Shown: one piece after another, positions 33,763 through 41,943 of the stretch
Numbering within the stretch: the stretch's first letter is position 1
How the letters are laid out: every line of letters begins with the position of its first letter
Assembly: GCF_020096995.1 (NCBI RefSeq)
Contig: NZ_CP083692.1
Coordinates: 1,922,001-1,986,000 of the forward strand
Source of the DNA: Leucobacter sp. Psy1
GTDB taxonomy: Bacteria; Actinomycetota; Actinomycetes; Actinomycetales; Microbacteriaceae
Length of the DNA: 64,000 nucleotides
Reading direction: 5' to 3'
Notes under the pieces: generated by a model
Told to the model about the DNA's origin: nothing
Seen by the model: only the letters and a program-made list of their open reading frames with translations
The model's database searches: none
Position numbers and translations under genes: made by a program

Positions 33763-34754
33763 CAGAGGCTCTGCCAGAGGGCGAGGAAGTCCTCGCGCCC
33801 CTGCGCGTCATCGTCGCCGTGGATGTCGACTACCGTGAGGTCCTCGAGCTTCTCGAACTCGACGAACTGCGTCGGGTCGATGTCGTCGCGACTCGGGCGC
33901 CGGAACGACTGCTCGAGGTTCTGCTCCTGCGTCTCCTTCGACAGCAGCGTGTCGATGAGCTGCTCCCCAGCCTCGCCGTTCGGCCCGTCCTTCACGAGGA
34001 ACGCCGAATCGTATTCGACGAAGGTGCCGTCCTCAGGGTAGATCATCTCGATTCCGGCCTGTTCGCCGGCGACGTAGGGGTAGATGTTCGACTCGTATCC
34101 GATCGACACCGCATACTCGCCCTGCGCAACGGCGGGGTACACGTTGCTGGAGTTCTCCGTGACCGTGAGATTCTCAGCCAGATCGGCGAAGCCGTCCTCG
34201 CCCAGCACCTTGTATGCGCCGTAGAGGGCCGTGAACGCGGTGGAGGACTGCTCAGGATCGGCGATGACGACCTTGCCCGCCCACTCCGGGTCGGTCAGTT
34301 CCTCCCACGTCGTGGGCGCGGAGCCCCCGTCGATCTGGTCGGTGTTCGCCATGAATGCCACCACGTGGGTGTTCGTGGGGGTCCAGCGGTTCTCCGGATC
34401 CCGCAGCTCCTCTGGGATCGCTGCGGCTTCCGGAGACTCGTACGTCGCGATCACGTCGGTGAAGTCGACGAGAGTGTCAGCGGGTGCGCTGTAGAACACG
34501 TCAGCGGCGGGGCTTCCGGCCTCGGTCTCGATGCGCTGCAGGAGCGGACCGGAGCTGCCGGTCACCGCATCGACCTTCAGGGACGGATCCTGCGCGGCCG
34601 CTGCGTCGACGACCACGCCGACCGTCGTCTCGTTGTTCGAGGTGTACATCACCGCTGATGCACCGCCCTCGCCTCCTCCGCCGGAGCAGCCGGTGAACAG
34701 GAGAGCGGTCGCGGTCGCCAGGGCGCCCGCCTTCGCGAAGCTCGAGATTTTCAT
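33762..34754 (-). CDS. extracellular solute-binding lipoprotein (iron/2-aminoethylphosphonate type)
   Basis: A 330-residue type 1 binding protein. Lipoprotein signal peptide with lipobox LFTGC, Cys23. Mature part starts after a Gly-rich linker with VMYTSNNETTVGVVVDAAA, and SSGPLLQRIETEAGSPAADVFYSAPADTL is typical of the family that includes ferric-iron (AfuA/FbpA) and 2-aminoethylphosphonate (PhnS) receptors. Two tyrosines around IGYESNIYPYVAGE could serve as ligands, but a ferric site cannot be proven. Middle part of the importer operon. Confidence 0.85.
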   Translation of the reverse strand: MKISSFAKAGALATATALLFTGCSGGGGEGGASAVMYTSNNETTVGVVVDAAAAQDPSLKVDAVTGSSGPLLQRIETEAGSPAADVFYSAPADTLVDFTDVIATYESPEAAAIPEELRDPENRWTPTNTHVVAFMANTDQIDGGSAPTTWEELTDPEWAGKVVIADPEQSSTAFTALYGAYKVLGEDGFADLAENLTVTENSSNVYPAVAQGEYAVSIGYESNIYPYVAGEQAGIEMIYPEDGTFVEYDSAFLVKDGPNGEAGEQLIDTLLSKETQEQNLEQSFRRPSRDDIDPTQFVEFEKLEDLTVVDIHGDDDAQGREDFLALWQSL

Positions 34755-34821
34755 GGGGTACCTTTCGTTGAGCCGGTTCGGTGAACCGGGAGATGTGGGG
34801 AGGAGCGCTCGGGACGCCGGG

Positions 34822-36516
34822 TCAGGTGAAGAGGCGGATCTTGAACACCCGCGTCGCGATCACGATCGGCACGATCGCGAGGACCACGAGGATCAGCCCG
34901 TACGCCGCGGCCTGACCGTTGAGGCCGGTGCCCATGAGCTGGAACACCTTGATCGTGATCGTCTCCCTGCCGGCGGAGTACACCACCAGCGACGCGGACA
35001 GCTCAGCGATGATCGTGGTCCACGTCAGCACCGTGGCCGCCGCGATGCCGGGCACCATGAGCGGCAGCACGACCTTCAGGAACGACTTGAACGGCGGCAC
35101 CCCGAGACTCACCGACGCGTCCTCGAGCGAGTCGGGGATCGCGTGGAGGGTCGCGGACGAGTTCCGCACGCCGTGCACGAGACGACGGATCACGAACACC
35201 AGCACGATGATCGCGCCCGTCCCGCCGAGCCCGATCGGCCCGGCCCCGAACGCCGACATCATGCCGATGCCCAGCACGGTGCCCGACAGCGCCATCGGCA
35301 GCATCACGAGGTAGTCAAGCGCGGGGGTGAGGAAGTTCTTCTTCTTCACGATCACGACGCTCACTACGATCGACACCAGGATCCCGATCAGGCACGCGAG
35401 CCCGCCATAGGTCAGGGTGTTGAGGATCGGCTGCGGTTCCCGCGACAGCACCGTCGTGAGGTTGTCGAGCGAGAACTCGCCCCACCGCAGCACCGGACCG
35501 CTCGAAGCGGTGAATGCGATCACGATGACCATCACGAGCGGAAGAGTCGAGGCGATCAGCAGGATCGCGGTGATGATCGAGAGGAACACCCCGGAGGCTC
35601 CCCGCACGCGGATCGGCACCCAGGCACGTCCCTGCACCATCTCGTACTTCTTCCGCCCGACCGTGAGGCGCTGCAGGAAGAGGACGAGCGCGACGATCGC
35701 GATCGCGGTCGTCGCGAGGGTGGACTGCATCATCGGATCCCCACCGGTCTCGGCCAGGAACACGCGGTACGTCAGCGGGGCGAGCAGGTCCACGTCGCCG
35801 CCGATGATCGTCGAGGTGGCGAAGTTGCCCAGCGTCAGGGTGAACACCACGATCGAGGTCGACGCGACCGCGGGGAAGATCGCGGGGATCATCACCTTGA
35901 ACCGCGCCTGCAGCGGGGAGGAGCCCAGGCTCATCGCCGCTTCTTCGAGCTGCGAATCGAACCCTTTCAGGGCCGCGAGCGTGCCCAGGTAGACATAGGT
36001 GTAGTAGAGCAGCGGCAGGATCAGGATCAGTCCTCGCCATCCGTAGAGGGTCGGCATCTCGATCCCGGCGGTATCGCGCAGCAGCCGGGTGAGGAATCCG
36101 TTGTTCCCGAGGAACATCAGCCACGCCTGGGTCACGATTACCTCGGGCACCAGGATCGCCGTCACCGGCAGCACCGCGATCACCGCTTTCGCCCAGAACC
36201 GGAACCGGGACGTGAAGTACGCCAGGAACACCCCGTAGGTCGTCGCGAGGACCGTCACGATCGCCGCCAGCAGGAGGGTGTTGCCCACAGCGGTCAGGTA
36301 CGCCGGATCCGCGAAGAATTCCTTCCAACCGTCCAGGGGTCCGCCCTCGCTGGCGGTGAACGAGGACAGCAGCACGTTCACGATGGGCCAGGCCACGAAG
36401 ACGAGAGCGAGGATCACGGCGATTACCGTGAGCAGCAGCCACGGCGAGAACTGCCGCCTCCGTTTCTCGCGAGTGATGGAGTACGCCTGAGTGATCGGGG
36501 CCGTCTGCACGCTCAT
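34822..36516 (-). CDS. two-domain ABC transporter permease
   Basis: A 564-residue fused permease with about twelve helices in two homologous halves. Each half has an EAA loop: EEAAMSLGSSPLQARFKVMIP in the first and EDASVSLGVPPFKSFLKVVLP in the second. Fused permeases of this kind occur in iron (FbpB/AfuB) and phosphonate importers. ATG 36516 overlaps the ATPase stop (ATGA). Confidence 0.9.
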   Translation of the reverse strand: MSVQTAPITQAYSITREKRRRQFSPWLLLTVIAVILALVFVAWPIVNVLLSSFTASEGGPLDGWKEFFADPAYLTAVGNTLLLAAIVTVLATTYGVFLAYFTSRFRFWAKAVIAVLPVTAILVPEVIVTQAWLMFLGNNGFLTRLLRDTAGIEMPTLYGWRGLILILPLLYYTYVYLGTLAALKGFDSQLEEAAMSLGSSPLQARFKVMIPAIFPAVASTSIVVFTLTLGNFATSTIIGGDVDLLAPLTYRVFLAETGGDPMMQSTLATTAIAIVALVLFLQRLTVGRKKYEMVQGRAWVPIRVRGASGVFLSIITAILLIASTLPLVMVIVIAFTASSGPVLRWGEFSLDNLTTVLSREPQPILNTLTYGGLACLIGILVSIVVSVVIVKKKNFLTPALDYLVMLPMALSGTVLGIGMMSAFGAGPIGLGGTGAIIVLVFVIRRLVHGVRNSSATLHAIPDSLEDASVSLGVPPFKSFLKVVLPLMVPGIAAATVLTWTTIIAELSASLVVYSAGRETITIKVFQLMGTGLNGQAAAYGLILVVLAIVPIVIATRVFKIRLFT

Positions 36517-37595
36517 GATGCCAGCACCAGCGTCTCGGCGGCCGGGAACAGGACCTGCACCGGCTCCCCCGCTTCGAACCCCGGTGCGCTCGCCGGGCCG
36601 CTCACCTCGATCTCGGAGCCGCCATCCAAGCGCACACTGTGCTGCTGCACCCGTCCCAGATACTGCCGGCGCACCACTTCACCCGGCACCGCCGTCACGC
36701 CCGGATCCGGGGCCGCACCGGCCGCGGAGAGACCAAGGTGCTCCGGCCGGGCGATCGCGTACGCCCCACCCGCCGAGAGCGCGGAACGGCGCACACCCCG
36801 CAGCACGGTCGCGCCGAGCCCGACCGTGACCTCGTCACCCGGCGCCTGCGCGGACGCGGCCGTCACCTCGACCGGGAGCACGTTCGCAGCGCCGATGAAG
36901 TCGGCCGCGTAACTCGACACCGGATTCCGGTAGATGTCGGTCGGCGACCCGACCTGCTCAATGCGCCCCTCGCGGAAGAGCGCGATCCGGTCGCTCATCG
37001 CGAGCGCCTCCTCCTGATCGTGCGTGACGAACACCGTCGTGATACCCAGCTCGCGCTGCAGATCCATGATCGACTCGCGCACCGTCAACCGCAGCTTCGT
37101 ATCGAGGGCAGAAAGGGGCTCGTCCATCAGCAGCACGGAGGGGCGGATCACGAGCGCGCGCGCCAGCGCGACGCGCTGCCGCTGACCGCCCGAAAGCGCA
37201 CCGGGCAAGCGATCCGCGAACCCCGCCATCCCGACGCGCTCGAGCGCCTCGGTCACCCGTCCGCCGATCTCGGCCTTCGGGGTCTTGCGCGCCTTCAACC
37301 CGTACGCGACGTTCGCCGCGACCGTCTTATCGGGGAACAGGGCGTAGTCCTGGAACATCATGCCAATGTTGCGCCGATGCACCGGCACCCCCGTGACATC
37401 CCGATCACCGAACAGCACCCGCCCCTCAGCCGGAGCGATGAACCCAGCGATCGTGCGCAGCAGCGTCGTCTTGCCGCAGCCAGACGGGCCCAGCAGCGTG
37501 AAGAACTCACCGTCCCGTATCGAGAGGTCCATCCCCTCGATGACGGTCGTGCTGCCGTACGTAATGGTCAGTTGATTGATGTCAATGGACGTCAT
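36513..37595 (-). CDS. ABC importer ATP-binding protein (PotA/FbpC type)
   Basis: A 360-residue ATPase. Walker A GPSGCGKTT at 36-44, Q-loop FQDYALFP, signature LSGGQRQRVALARAL, Walker B VLLMDEPLSALD, and a C-terminal TOBE-type regulatory domain. ATG 37595 has AGAGG upstream; the open frame continues 135 nt further but into the promoter. First gene of the importer operon. Confidence 0.92.
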   Translation of the reverse strand: MTSIDINQLTITYGSTTVIEGMDLSIRDGEFFTLLGPSGCGKTTLLRTIAGFIAPAEGRVLFGDRDVTGVPVHRRNIGMMFQDYALFPDKTVAANVAYGLKARKTPKAEIGGRVTEALERVGMAGFADRLPGALSGGQRQRVALARALVIRPSVLLMDEPLSALDTKLRLTVRESIMDLQRELGITTVFVTHDQEEALAMSDRIALFREGRIEQVGSPTDIYRNPVSSYAADFIGAANVLPVEVTAASAQAPGDEVTVGLGATVLRGVRRSALSAGGAYAIARPEHLGLSAAGAAPDPGVTAVPGEVVRRQYLGRVQQHSVRLDGGSEIEVSGPASAPGFEAGEPVQVLFPAAETLVLAS

Positions 37596-37639
37596 GAGTG
37601 CCTCTCTCAGCGTCGTCGCTGAATCGCTGTCGCACGCCC

Positions 37640-37668
37640 AATGTAGCAAGAACTTCGAAAGTTGTAAA
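37640..37668 (-). promoter_or_regulatory. promoter of the importer operon
   Basis: -35 TTTACA (37668-37663), 17 nt, -10 TACATT (37645-37640). The spacer contains AACTT-TCG-AAGTT, a short inverted repeat that may be an operator. Leader about 40 nt. Confidence 0.65.
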
Positions 37669-37729
37669 TATTTCTTTCGGCGCGATTCAGACGCATATAG
37701 ACCCGCATATTCGGGGCAACTCCCGCACA

Positions 37730-37745
37730 CTCGCGGAAACGCGAG
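37730..37745 (-). terminator. short hairpin behind the small gene at 37852
   Basis: CTCGCG-GAAA-CGCGAG, a perfect 6-bp stem with a four-base loop. Weak terminator candidate. Confidence 0.3.
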
Positions 37746-37770
37746 AGCAATACACCAGCAACAACTGGTT

Positions 37771-37786
37771 ACTAGTATGTACTAGT
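37771..37786. promoter_or_regulatory. perfect 16-bp palindrome, candidate GntR/HutC operator
   Basis: ACTAGTA-TG-TACTAGT. Size and dyad fit winged-helix GntR sites. A second, imperfect dyad ACCAG-N6-CTGGT lies beside it (37754-37769). About 100 bp upstream of the importer -35 box. Confidence 0.5.
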
Positions 37787-37851
37787 TGACACCAGGCCTC
37801 CAGCGCCCACCGCGCGACTCACCCACGTTCGCGCGCCGGTGAAGCACCGGC

Positions 37852-38085
37852 TCAGTACTCCTCAGGAAATGTGCGCTTCGGCGAGGTCGTGGCCTTGAGG
37901 TAGATCTGCACGAGCGAGCGCTTCTTCTCGAAGTAGGCGTGGCGCTCGATCTCGCCAGCCGCATACTGCGCCTCGAGCTCGGCGATGGAGTCGGCGGCGT
38001 GCTGCGCATCGTAGGCGGACCCACTGCGACTGAAGCCGCTGCTCTCACGAATACCCACACCCGCCCCCTTCAGAAAGGAACTCAT
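37852..38085 (-). CDS. small SHOCT-like protein of unknown function
   Basis: A 77-residue soluble protein. The second half, DSIAELEAQYAAGEIERHAYF followed by EKKRSL, matches the short C-terminal SHOCT type (L-x-G-x-I-x-x-x-x-Y/F-x-x-K-x-x-L) that often ends membrane or regulatory proteins. The first 35 residues are Gly/Ser-rich. ATG 38085 is preferred. Divergent from the next small gene; function unknown. Confidence 0.55.
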   Translation of the reverse strand: MSSFLKGAGVGIRESSGFSRSGSAYDAQHAADSIAELEAQYAAGEIERHAYFEKKRSLVQIYLKATTSPKRTFPEEY

Positions 38086-38091
38086 TCCAGG

Positions 38092-38120
38092 TTCCCAATG
38101 TCTGCACCTTCGTCTACCAT
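38092..38120 (+). promoter_or_regulatory. promoter of the unknown gene at 38128 (leaderless type)
   Basis: -35 TTCCCA (38092-38097), 17 nt, -10 TACCAT (38115-38120), then 7 nt to the ATG. Confidence 0.5.
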
Positions 38121-38127
38121 CGTACAC

Positions 38128-38403
38128 ATGTTCGAAACATCAGTACGAGACGCCGTCGCGCTCTGGTTCGAGTCTGGCGTGCCTGCCCGCATGGTGGCTG
38201 ATCGCGTCCGCTGGCGCGTGATCGACGAGCCCACCCCACTCACCCGCGAGCCTGACTGGCTCCCACCGCAGATCACACACGCCCCCGCGCAGTTCATCGG
38301 GTGGCGCTTCACCGCTCGCAGCGACCAGGACGGTCTGGCCAGCGTCTTCGACGTGCAGCGCGACGACGCCGGCAGGTGGCACGTGGCGCACCGCTACGAC
38401 TGA
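38128..38403 (+). CDS. unknown protein, 91 residues
   Basis: I do not recognise this product. It is soluble, rich in Trp and Arg, with VRWRVIDEPTPLTREPDWLPP and FIGWRFTARSDQDGLASVFDV; the pattern looks like a small beta-rich domain. ATG 38128 is supported by the promoter 7 nt upstream. The frame is open further upstream, but that part would overlap the divergent small gene. Confidence 0.6.
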   Translation: MFETSVRDAVALWFESGVPARMVADRVRWRVIDEPTPLTREPDWLPPQITHAPAQFIGWRFTARSDQDGLASVFDVQRDDAGRWHVAHRYD

Positions 38404-38418
38404 GCGCCAGAACCGACG

Positions 38419-38616
38419 TCACTCATCGGAATGCCCCTCGTCTCGGTTCCGCCGATTCCCCGCGTCAGACACGAGCCCGATGGCGATCCCGATCGGCATG
38501 CCCAGTGCGATCCACAGGCCGATGTTGTCCGTGATGACACCGATGACGACACCGCCGAGCATCCCGAAGATGATGCCGTAGATGAGACCGTTGCTCGAGT
38601 CATCGTCCTGCGCCAT
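38419..38616 (-). CDS. small membrane protein with glycine-rich helices
   Basis: 65 residues with two hydrophobic segments (GLIYGIIFGMLGGVVIGVI and IALGMPIGIAIGLV) joined by a short loop; acidic N-terminus, charged C-terminus. The GxxxG spacing resembles glycine-zipper membrane proteins. Function unknown. TAGGGT ends 6 nt before ATG 38616, with GAGGGC in between. Confidence 0.6.
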   Translation of the reverse strand: MAQDDDSSNGLIYGIIFGMLGGVVIGVITDNIGLWIALGMPIGIAIGLVSDAGNRRNRDEGHSDE

Positions 38617-38622
38617 GCCCTC

Positions 38623-38628
38623 ACCCTA
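38623..38628 (-). promoter_or_regulatory. -10 box of the small membrane protein gene
   Basis: TAGGGT, 6 nt (GAGGGC), ATG. Confidence 0.45.
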
Positions 38629-38679
38629 CCGACGGACGCGCGTGGAGCACAGCCCCAGAGACACCGCACCCCGGCACCG

Positions 38680-38685
38680 TAGACT
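38680..38685 (+). promoter_or_regulatory. -10 box of the unknown gene at 38692 (leaderless type)
   Basis: TAGACT, 6 nt (CGGCGG), ATG. Confidence 0.5.
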
Positions 38686-38691
38686 CGGCGG

Positions 38692-39021
38692 ATGAGCACT
38701 GAGGACGACCCCCTGAACCGACTGGAAACCGAACTCGGCCACGATGCGATCGACCACCTCGCAGCGATGGGGGCCGAACTCGCTACTCTCGCGCAGCGCA
38801 ATGTGCAGGAGACGGAACCTGCAGCGATCGAGCAGCTCTTCCACGACTACCTGCTGAAGTTCGAGGAATTCTCCGCTCAGCCGATGATGACGCCGGGAGC
38901 AGTGGCGTTCGCGGCTTCGCGGCACACGGCGATCCTGCTCACGAACCTGTGGCAACGCGCAGGCGCCGATCCGGAAGATCTCCTCAGGATTCTCAGCGAG
39001 AACCCGTTCTCCGAGGAGTGA
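38692..39021 (+). CDS. unknown helical protein, 109 residues
   Basis: Not recognised. Almost all-helical and acidic, with HDAIDHLAAMGAELATLAQR, EQLFHDYLLKFEEF and LTNLWQRAGADPEDLLRIL; no membrane segment, no signal peptide. The amphipathic pattern suggests a small helical bundle or partner protein. The TAGACT box fixes ATG 38692. Stands alone, 105 bp before the diguanylate cyclase gene. Confidence 0.6.
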   Translation: MSTEDDPLNRLETELGHDAIDHLAAMGAELATLAQRNVQETEPAAIEQLFHDYLLKFEEFSAQPMMTPGAVAFAASRHTAILLTNLWQRAGADPEDLLRILSENPFSEE

Positions 39022-39114
39022 GCCGCAGACGCATCATCCGGCACCTCCGTATCGTTTGAGCAAACAACATGCCGGAGAGGGCCCAGCTCGATTGATGAGG
39101 ACCAGTCATAGAGC

Positions 39115-39120
39115 TAGCCT
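39115..39120 (+). promoter_or_regulatory. -10 box of the diguanylate cyclase gene (leaderless type)
   Basis: TAGCCT, 6 nt (GGCGTC), ATG. Confidence 0.45.
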
Positions 39121-39126
39121 GGCGTC

Positions 39127-40084
39127 ATGATTCAAGGGTCGAGTCAGGAACGGAGATCCCGGCAGTTTCTCCGTTTCTCCGGGGCTTTGTTCCTCGTTGC
39201 CTCGGCAAGCATCCTGATCGCCGCTCTCTCCAGAGACGATCGCTCGAGTGTGTGGGACTTCTCTCTGTCTATCGCATCTCTCATCTTGGGAACAACGATG
39301 CTCTCCGTGAGGTCTCGAGTGCGTGAGCCCGTGCTCTTCTTCCCGATCATCCTGTTCCAGCTTCTCTGTCTCGCGCTGATCGCAACTTCGAACAACGACG
39401 TGTACCGAGTCATGAACCTGGGGTACCTGACCGGTCTCGCCGCACTCGCCGCGTGGTACTTCGGCACATCGGTCTTTCGATACTTCTACCTCCCCATCTA
39501 CGCCACTCTCGCTCTGTGTATCTCTGCGGTCGCAGCAGCACTGGGCCAGGATGTTGCGGCGCTGACTTGGGCCGCAATCTCACTCGGAACACTCAACGCC
39601 CTGGTGATCATCGCTGTCGCCAGGCTCCGAGCGGCTGAGGAGAGAGTCGGGCTGACCGATTCTCTCACGGGGGCCTTCAATCGCCGCGGCCTGGAACGCT
39701 ACCTCTCGGACTCCAAGCTCGATCGGCGCAGACATCATCGGAGCAGTACTGTGCTCGCGCTCGATCTCGACGGATTCAAAGAAGTCAACGATACCCCGGG
39801 GTCACGCAGAAGGAGACAGGATCCTCGCGTTGTTCGCCGACGTGTGGAAGGCCTCGATCAGGTCTGGTGATTGCGTGGTTCGTGTCGGAGGCGATGAATT
39901 CCTCGTGGTTCTTCGAAACGCGACGGCGACCGATATCGCAACGATCATCGAGCGTGTTGCCGCGTCGAGTCCGATCGAGTTCTCGGTGGGTACAGCCACC
40001 GTTCACGCGGAAGGAAGGTTCGCTGATGCCGTCGAGCGCGCCGACCTCGAACTGTACCGACACAAGACCGAACGCAGGGGGTGA
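39127..40084 (+). pseudogene. diguanylate cyclase (GGDEF) broken by a one-base insertion
   Basis: The first frame gives about six hydrophobic segments (residues 15-170), then a GGDEF domain up to LDLDGFKEVNDT. There a run CCCC (39794-39797) shifts the frame and the protein ends in an unrelated Arg-rich tail at 39870. The frame that carries on from the break reads RGHAEGDRILALFADVWK and holds an intact active site (RVGGDEF) and an inhibitory I-site (RSGD five residues before GGDEF), to the stop at 40084. With one C less the product would be about 318 residues. Possible explanations: recent pseudogene, sequencing error in the C/G run, or frameshifting. Confidence 0.85.
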
Positions 40085-40227
40085 GCACGGCGGTCGGCGG
40101 ATTATGGGAGAGCGCCGTCGAAGCCGTAGATCATAGAAGAGAGCGCTCGCGTCAGCGGCGAATGAGGATCGCCGAACGACTGAATTAGCTCGAGTTCCGA
40201 GCTCGATCTCGGAATTCTTGCGATGTG

Positions 40228-40310
40228 TGCCGGATGTGGGACTCGAACCCACACGCCCAAAGGACAAAGCATTTTGAGTGCTTCGCGTCTGCCAATTCCG
40301 CCAATCCGGC
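40228..40310 (-). tRNA. tRNA-Leu (anticodon CAA)
   Basis: 83 nt on the minus strand. Acceptor stem GCCGGAT/ATCCGGC, anticodon loop CTCAAAA on the stem AAGCA/TGCTT, long variable arm of a class II tRNA, T arm GTGGGTTCGAGTCCCAC. Anticodon CAA reads UUG. The 3' CCA is not encoded (CAC follows the discriminator A), so it must be added by the CCA enzyme. Confidence 0.97.
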
Positions 40311-40334
40311 ATAGTGGGTATTCCCACCGAAGCA

Positions 40335-40340
40335 ACCCTA
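40335..40340 (-). promoter_or_regulatory. possible -10 box of tRNA-Leu
   Basis: TAGGGT 24 nt upstream of the tRNA 5' end on the minus strand. Confidence 0.3.
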
Positions 40341-40413
40341 CCGCAGCAGCGCGGGCGGTGTGACCACGACACCCACGGTGAGCCGCTCGGCACACGAAGG
40401 GCGAACACACGAC

Positions 40414-40446
40414 GAAGCGGGTACCGGCAGAGCCGATACCCGCTTC
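40414..40446 (-). terminator. pyk terminator
   Basis: GAAGCGGGTA (40414-40423) pairs with TACCCGCTTC (40437-40446); inside it CGGC-AGA-GCCG pairs again after one mismatch. It lies 25 bp behind the pyk stop. Confidence 0.8.
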
Positions 40447-40470
40447 ACCAGCGATCAGAGCGTCAGGCGG

Positions 40471-41943
40471 TCAGTCGCCGATCGTGCCCTCGAGCGTGTG
40501 CTTGCGCGGACGCGCCTCGGGGAGCTGCCCCGTGGCCTCACCGACCCGGTGGACGCGGAGCGTGTTGGTCGTGCCGACGACGCCGGGAGGCGAACCGGCG
40601 ATTACGAGCACCGTCTCACCGATCTCCGCACGATGGTGGCCGAGCAGCACGTGATCGACCTGCTCGAACATCTCGTCGGTGCTGTTGACGCGCGGCACCT
40701 CGAAGCTGCGAGCTCCCCAGGTGAGTTCCATGCGGCGGCGGGTCTCGAGGCTCGGGGTGAATCCGAGGATCGGCATCGACTTGCGCAGACGCGACATGCG
40801 GCGCACGGTGTCACCCGACTCGGTGAACACGCAGATGTACTTCGCTCCGATGAAGTCTGCGACCTCGGATGCCGCGAGGGTCAGCGCGCCGCCCTGGGTG
40901 CGGGGCTGCGTACCGAACGACTCGATGCGGTCGAGCGCGTGCTCCTCGGTCGTCTCGATGATGCGCGACATGGTGGAGACCGCCTCGACGGGGAACGCGC
41001 CGACGCTCGTCTCGCCCGAGAGCATGACGGCGTCCGTGCCGTCGAGCACGGCGTTGGCGCAGTCGGAGGCCTCGGCGCGGGTAGGCCTCGGGTTGTCGAT
41101 CATCGACTCGAAGACCTGAGTCGCGACGATCACGGGCTTCGCGTAGCGCCGCGCAAGCGTGACCGCCTCCGCCTGCACGAGCGGCACCCGCTCGAGCGGC
41201 ATCTCCACACCGAGGTCGCCGCGGGCGACCATGATGCCGTCGAACGCGTCGACGATCGCCTCAAGATTCTCGACGGCCTGCGGCTTCTCGATCTTGGCGA
41301 TGACGGGGAGCTTGCGCCCCTCCTCAGCCATGATCTCGTGCACGCGGGTGATGTCTGCTGCGTCGCGGACGAACGAGAGTGCGATGTAGTCGGCCCCGAG
41401 CTGCAGTGCCCAGCGCAGATCCTGCTCGTCCTTCTCCGAAAGCGCGGGGACGCTCACGGCGACGCCGGGGAGGTTGATCCCCTTGTTGTTCGAGACCGTG
41501 CCGGGGACTTCGACCACCGTGTGGACGGTGTCCTCGGTGACGCTCACGACGCGGAGGCCGACCTTGCCGTCGTCGATGAGCAGCGGGTCACCGACCTCGA
41601 CGTCTCCCGGCAGCCCCTTGTAGGTCGTGCCGCAGATGGTGCGGTCGCCAGGAACGTCGCGCGTCGTGATCGCGAACTCGTCGCCCTCGGCGAGGTCGTG
41701 CGGCCCGTCCGCGAACGTCGCGAGCCTGATCTTCGGCCCCTGGAGATCGGCGAGGACCGCGATCGGGCGGCCGACCTCGGTCTCGGCGCGCCGGATGTTG
41801 CGGTACACGCCCTCGTGCACGTTGTACGTTCCGTGCGACATGTTGAGCCGGGCGACGTTCACGCCCGCCCGGATGAGCTCGAGGGTGTGGTCGTAGCTCG
41901 CTACGGCCGGCCCCCAGGTTGCGACGATCTTGGCGTGCCTCAT
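40471..41943 (-). CDS. pyk: pyruvate kinase
   Basis: A 490-residue glycolytic enzyme (phosphoenolpyruvate + ADP to pyruvate + ATP). N-terminal MRHAKIVATWGPAVASYD, the ADP/metal site around NMSHGTYN, the signature VIAKIEKPQAVENLEAIVDAF region with the catalytic Lys, and MVARGDLGVE are present. The C-terminal tail of about 20 residues after GTTNTLRVHRVG is longer than in many homologues. ATG 41943 overlaps the lgt stop (ATGA). Confidence 0.97.
   Translation of the reverse strand: MRHAKIVATWGPAVASYDHTLELIRAGVNVARLNMSHGTYNVHEGVYRNIRRAETEVGRPIAVLADLQGPKIRLATFADGPHDLAEGDEFAITTRDVPGDRTICGTTYKGLPGDVEVGDPLLIDDGKVGLRVVSVTEDTVHTVVEVPGTVSNNKGINLPGVAVSVPALSEKDEQDLRWALQLGADYIALSFVRDAADITRVHEIMAEEGRKLPVIAKIEKPQAVENLEAIVDAFDGIMVARGDLGVEMPLERVPLVQAEAVTLARRYAKPVIVATQVFESMIDNPRPTRAEASDCANAVLDGTDAVMLSGETSVGAFPVEAVSTMSRIIETTEEHALDRIESFGTQPRTQGGALTLAASEVADFIGAKYICVFTESGDTVRRMSRLRKSMPILGFTPSLETRRRMELTWGARSFEVPRVNSTDEMFEQVDHVLLGHHRAEIGETVLVIAGSPPGVVGTTNTLRVHRVGEATGQLPEARPRKHTLEGTIGD

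Noticed and set aside
34531-36912. 793-codon open frame on the plus strand
   Set aside because: Antisense to the permease and ATPase genes, with no domain-like sequence; real genes on the minus strand are clear.
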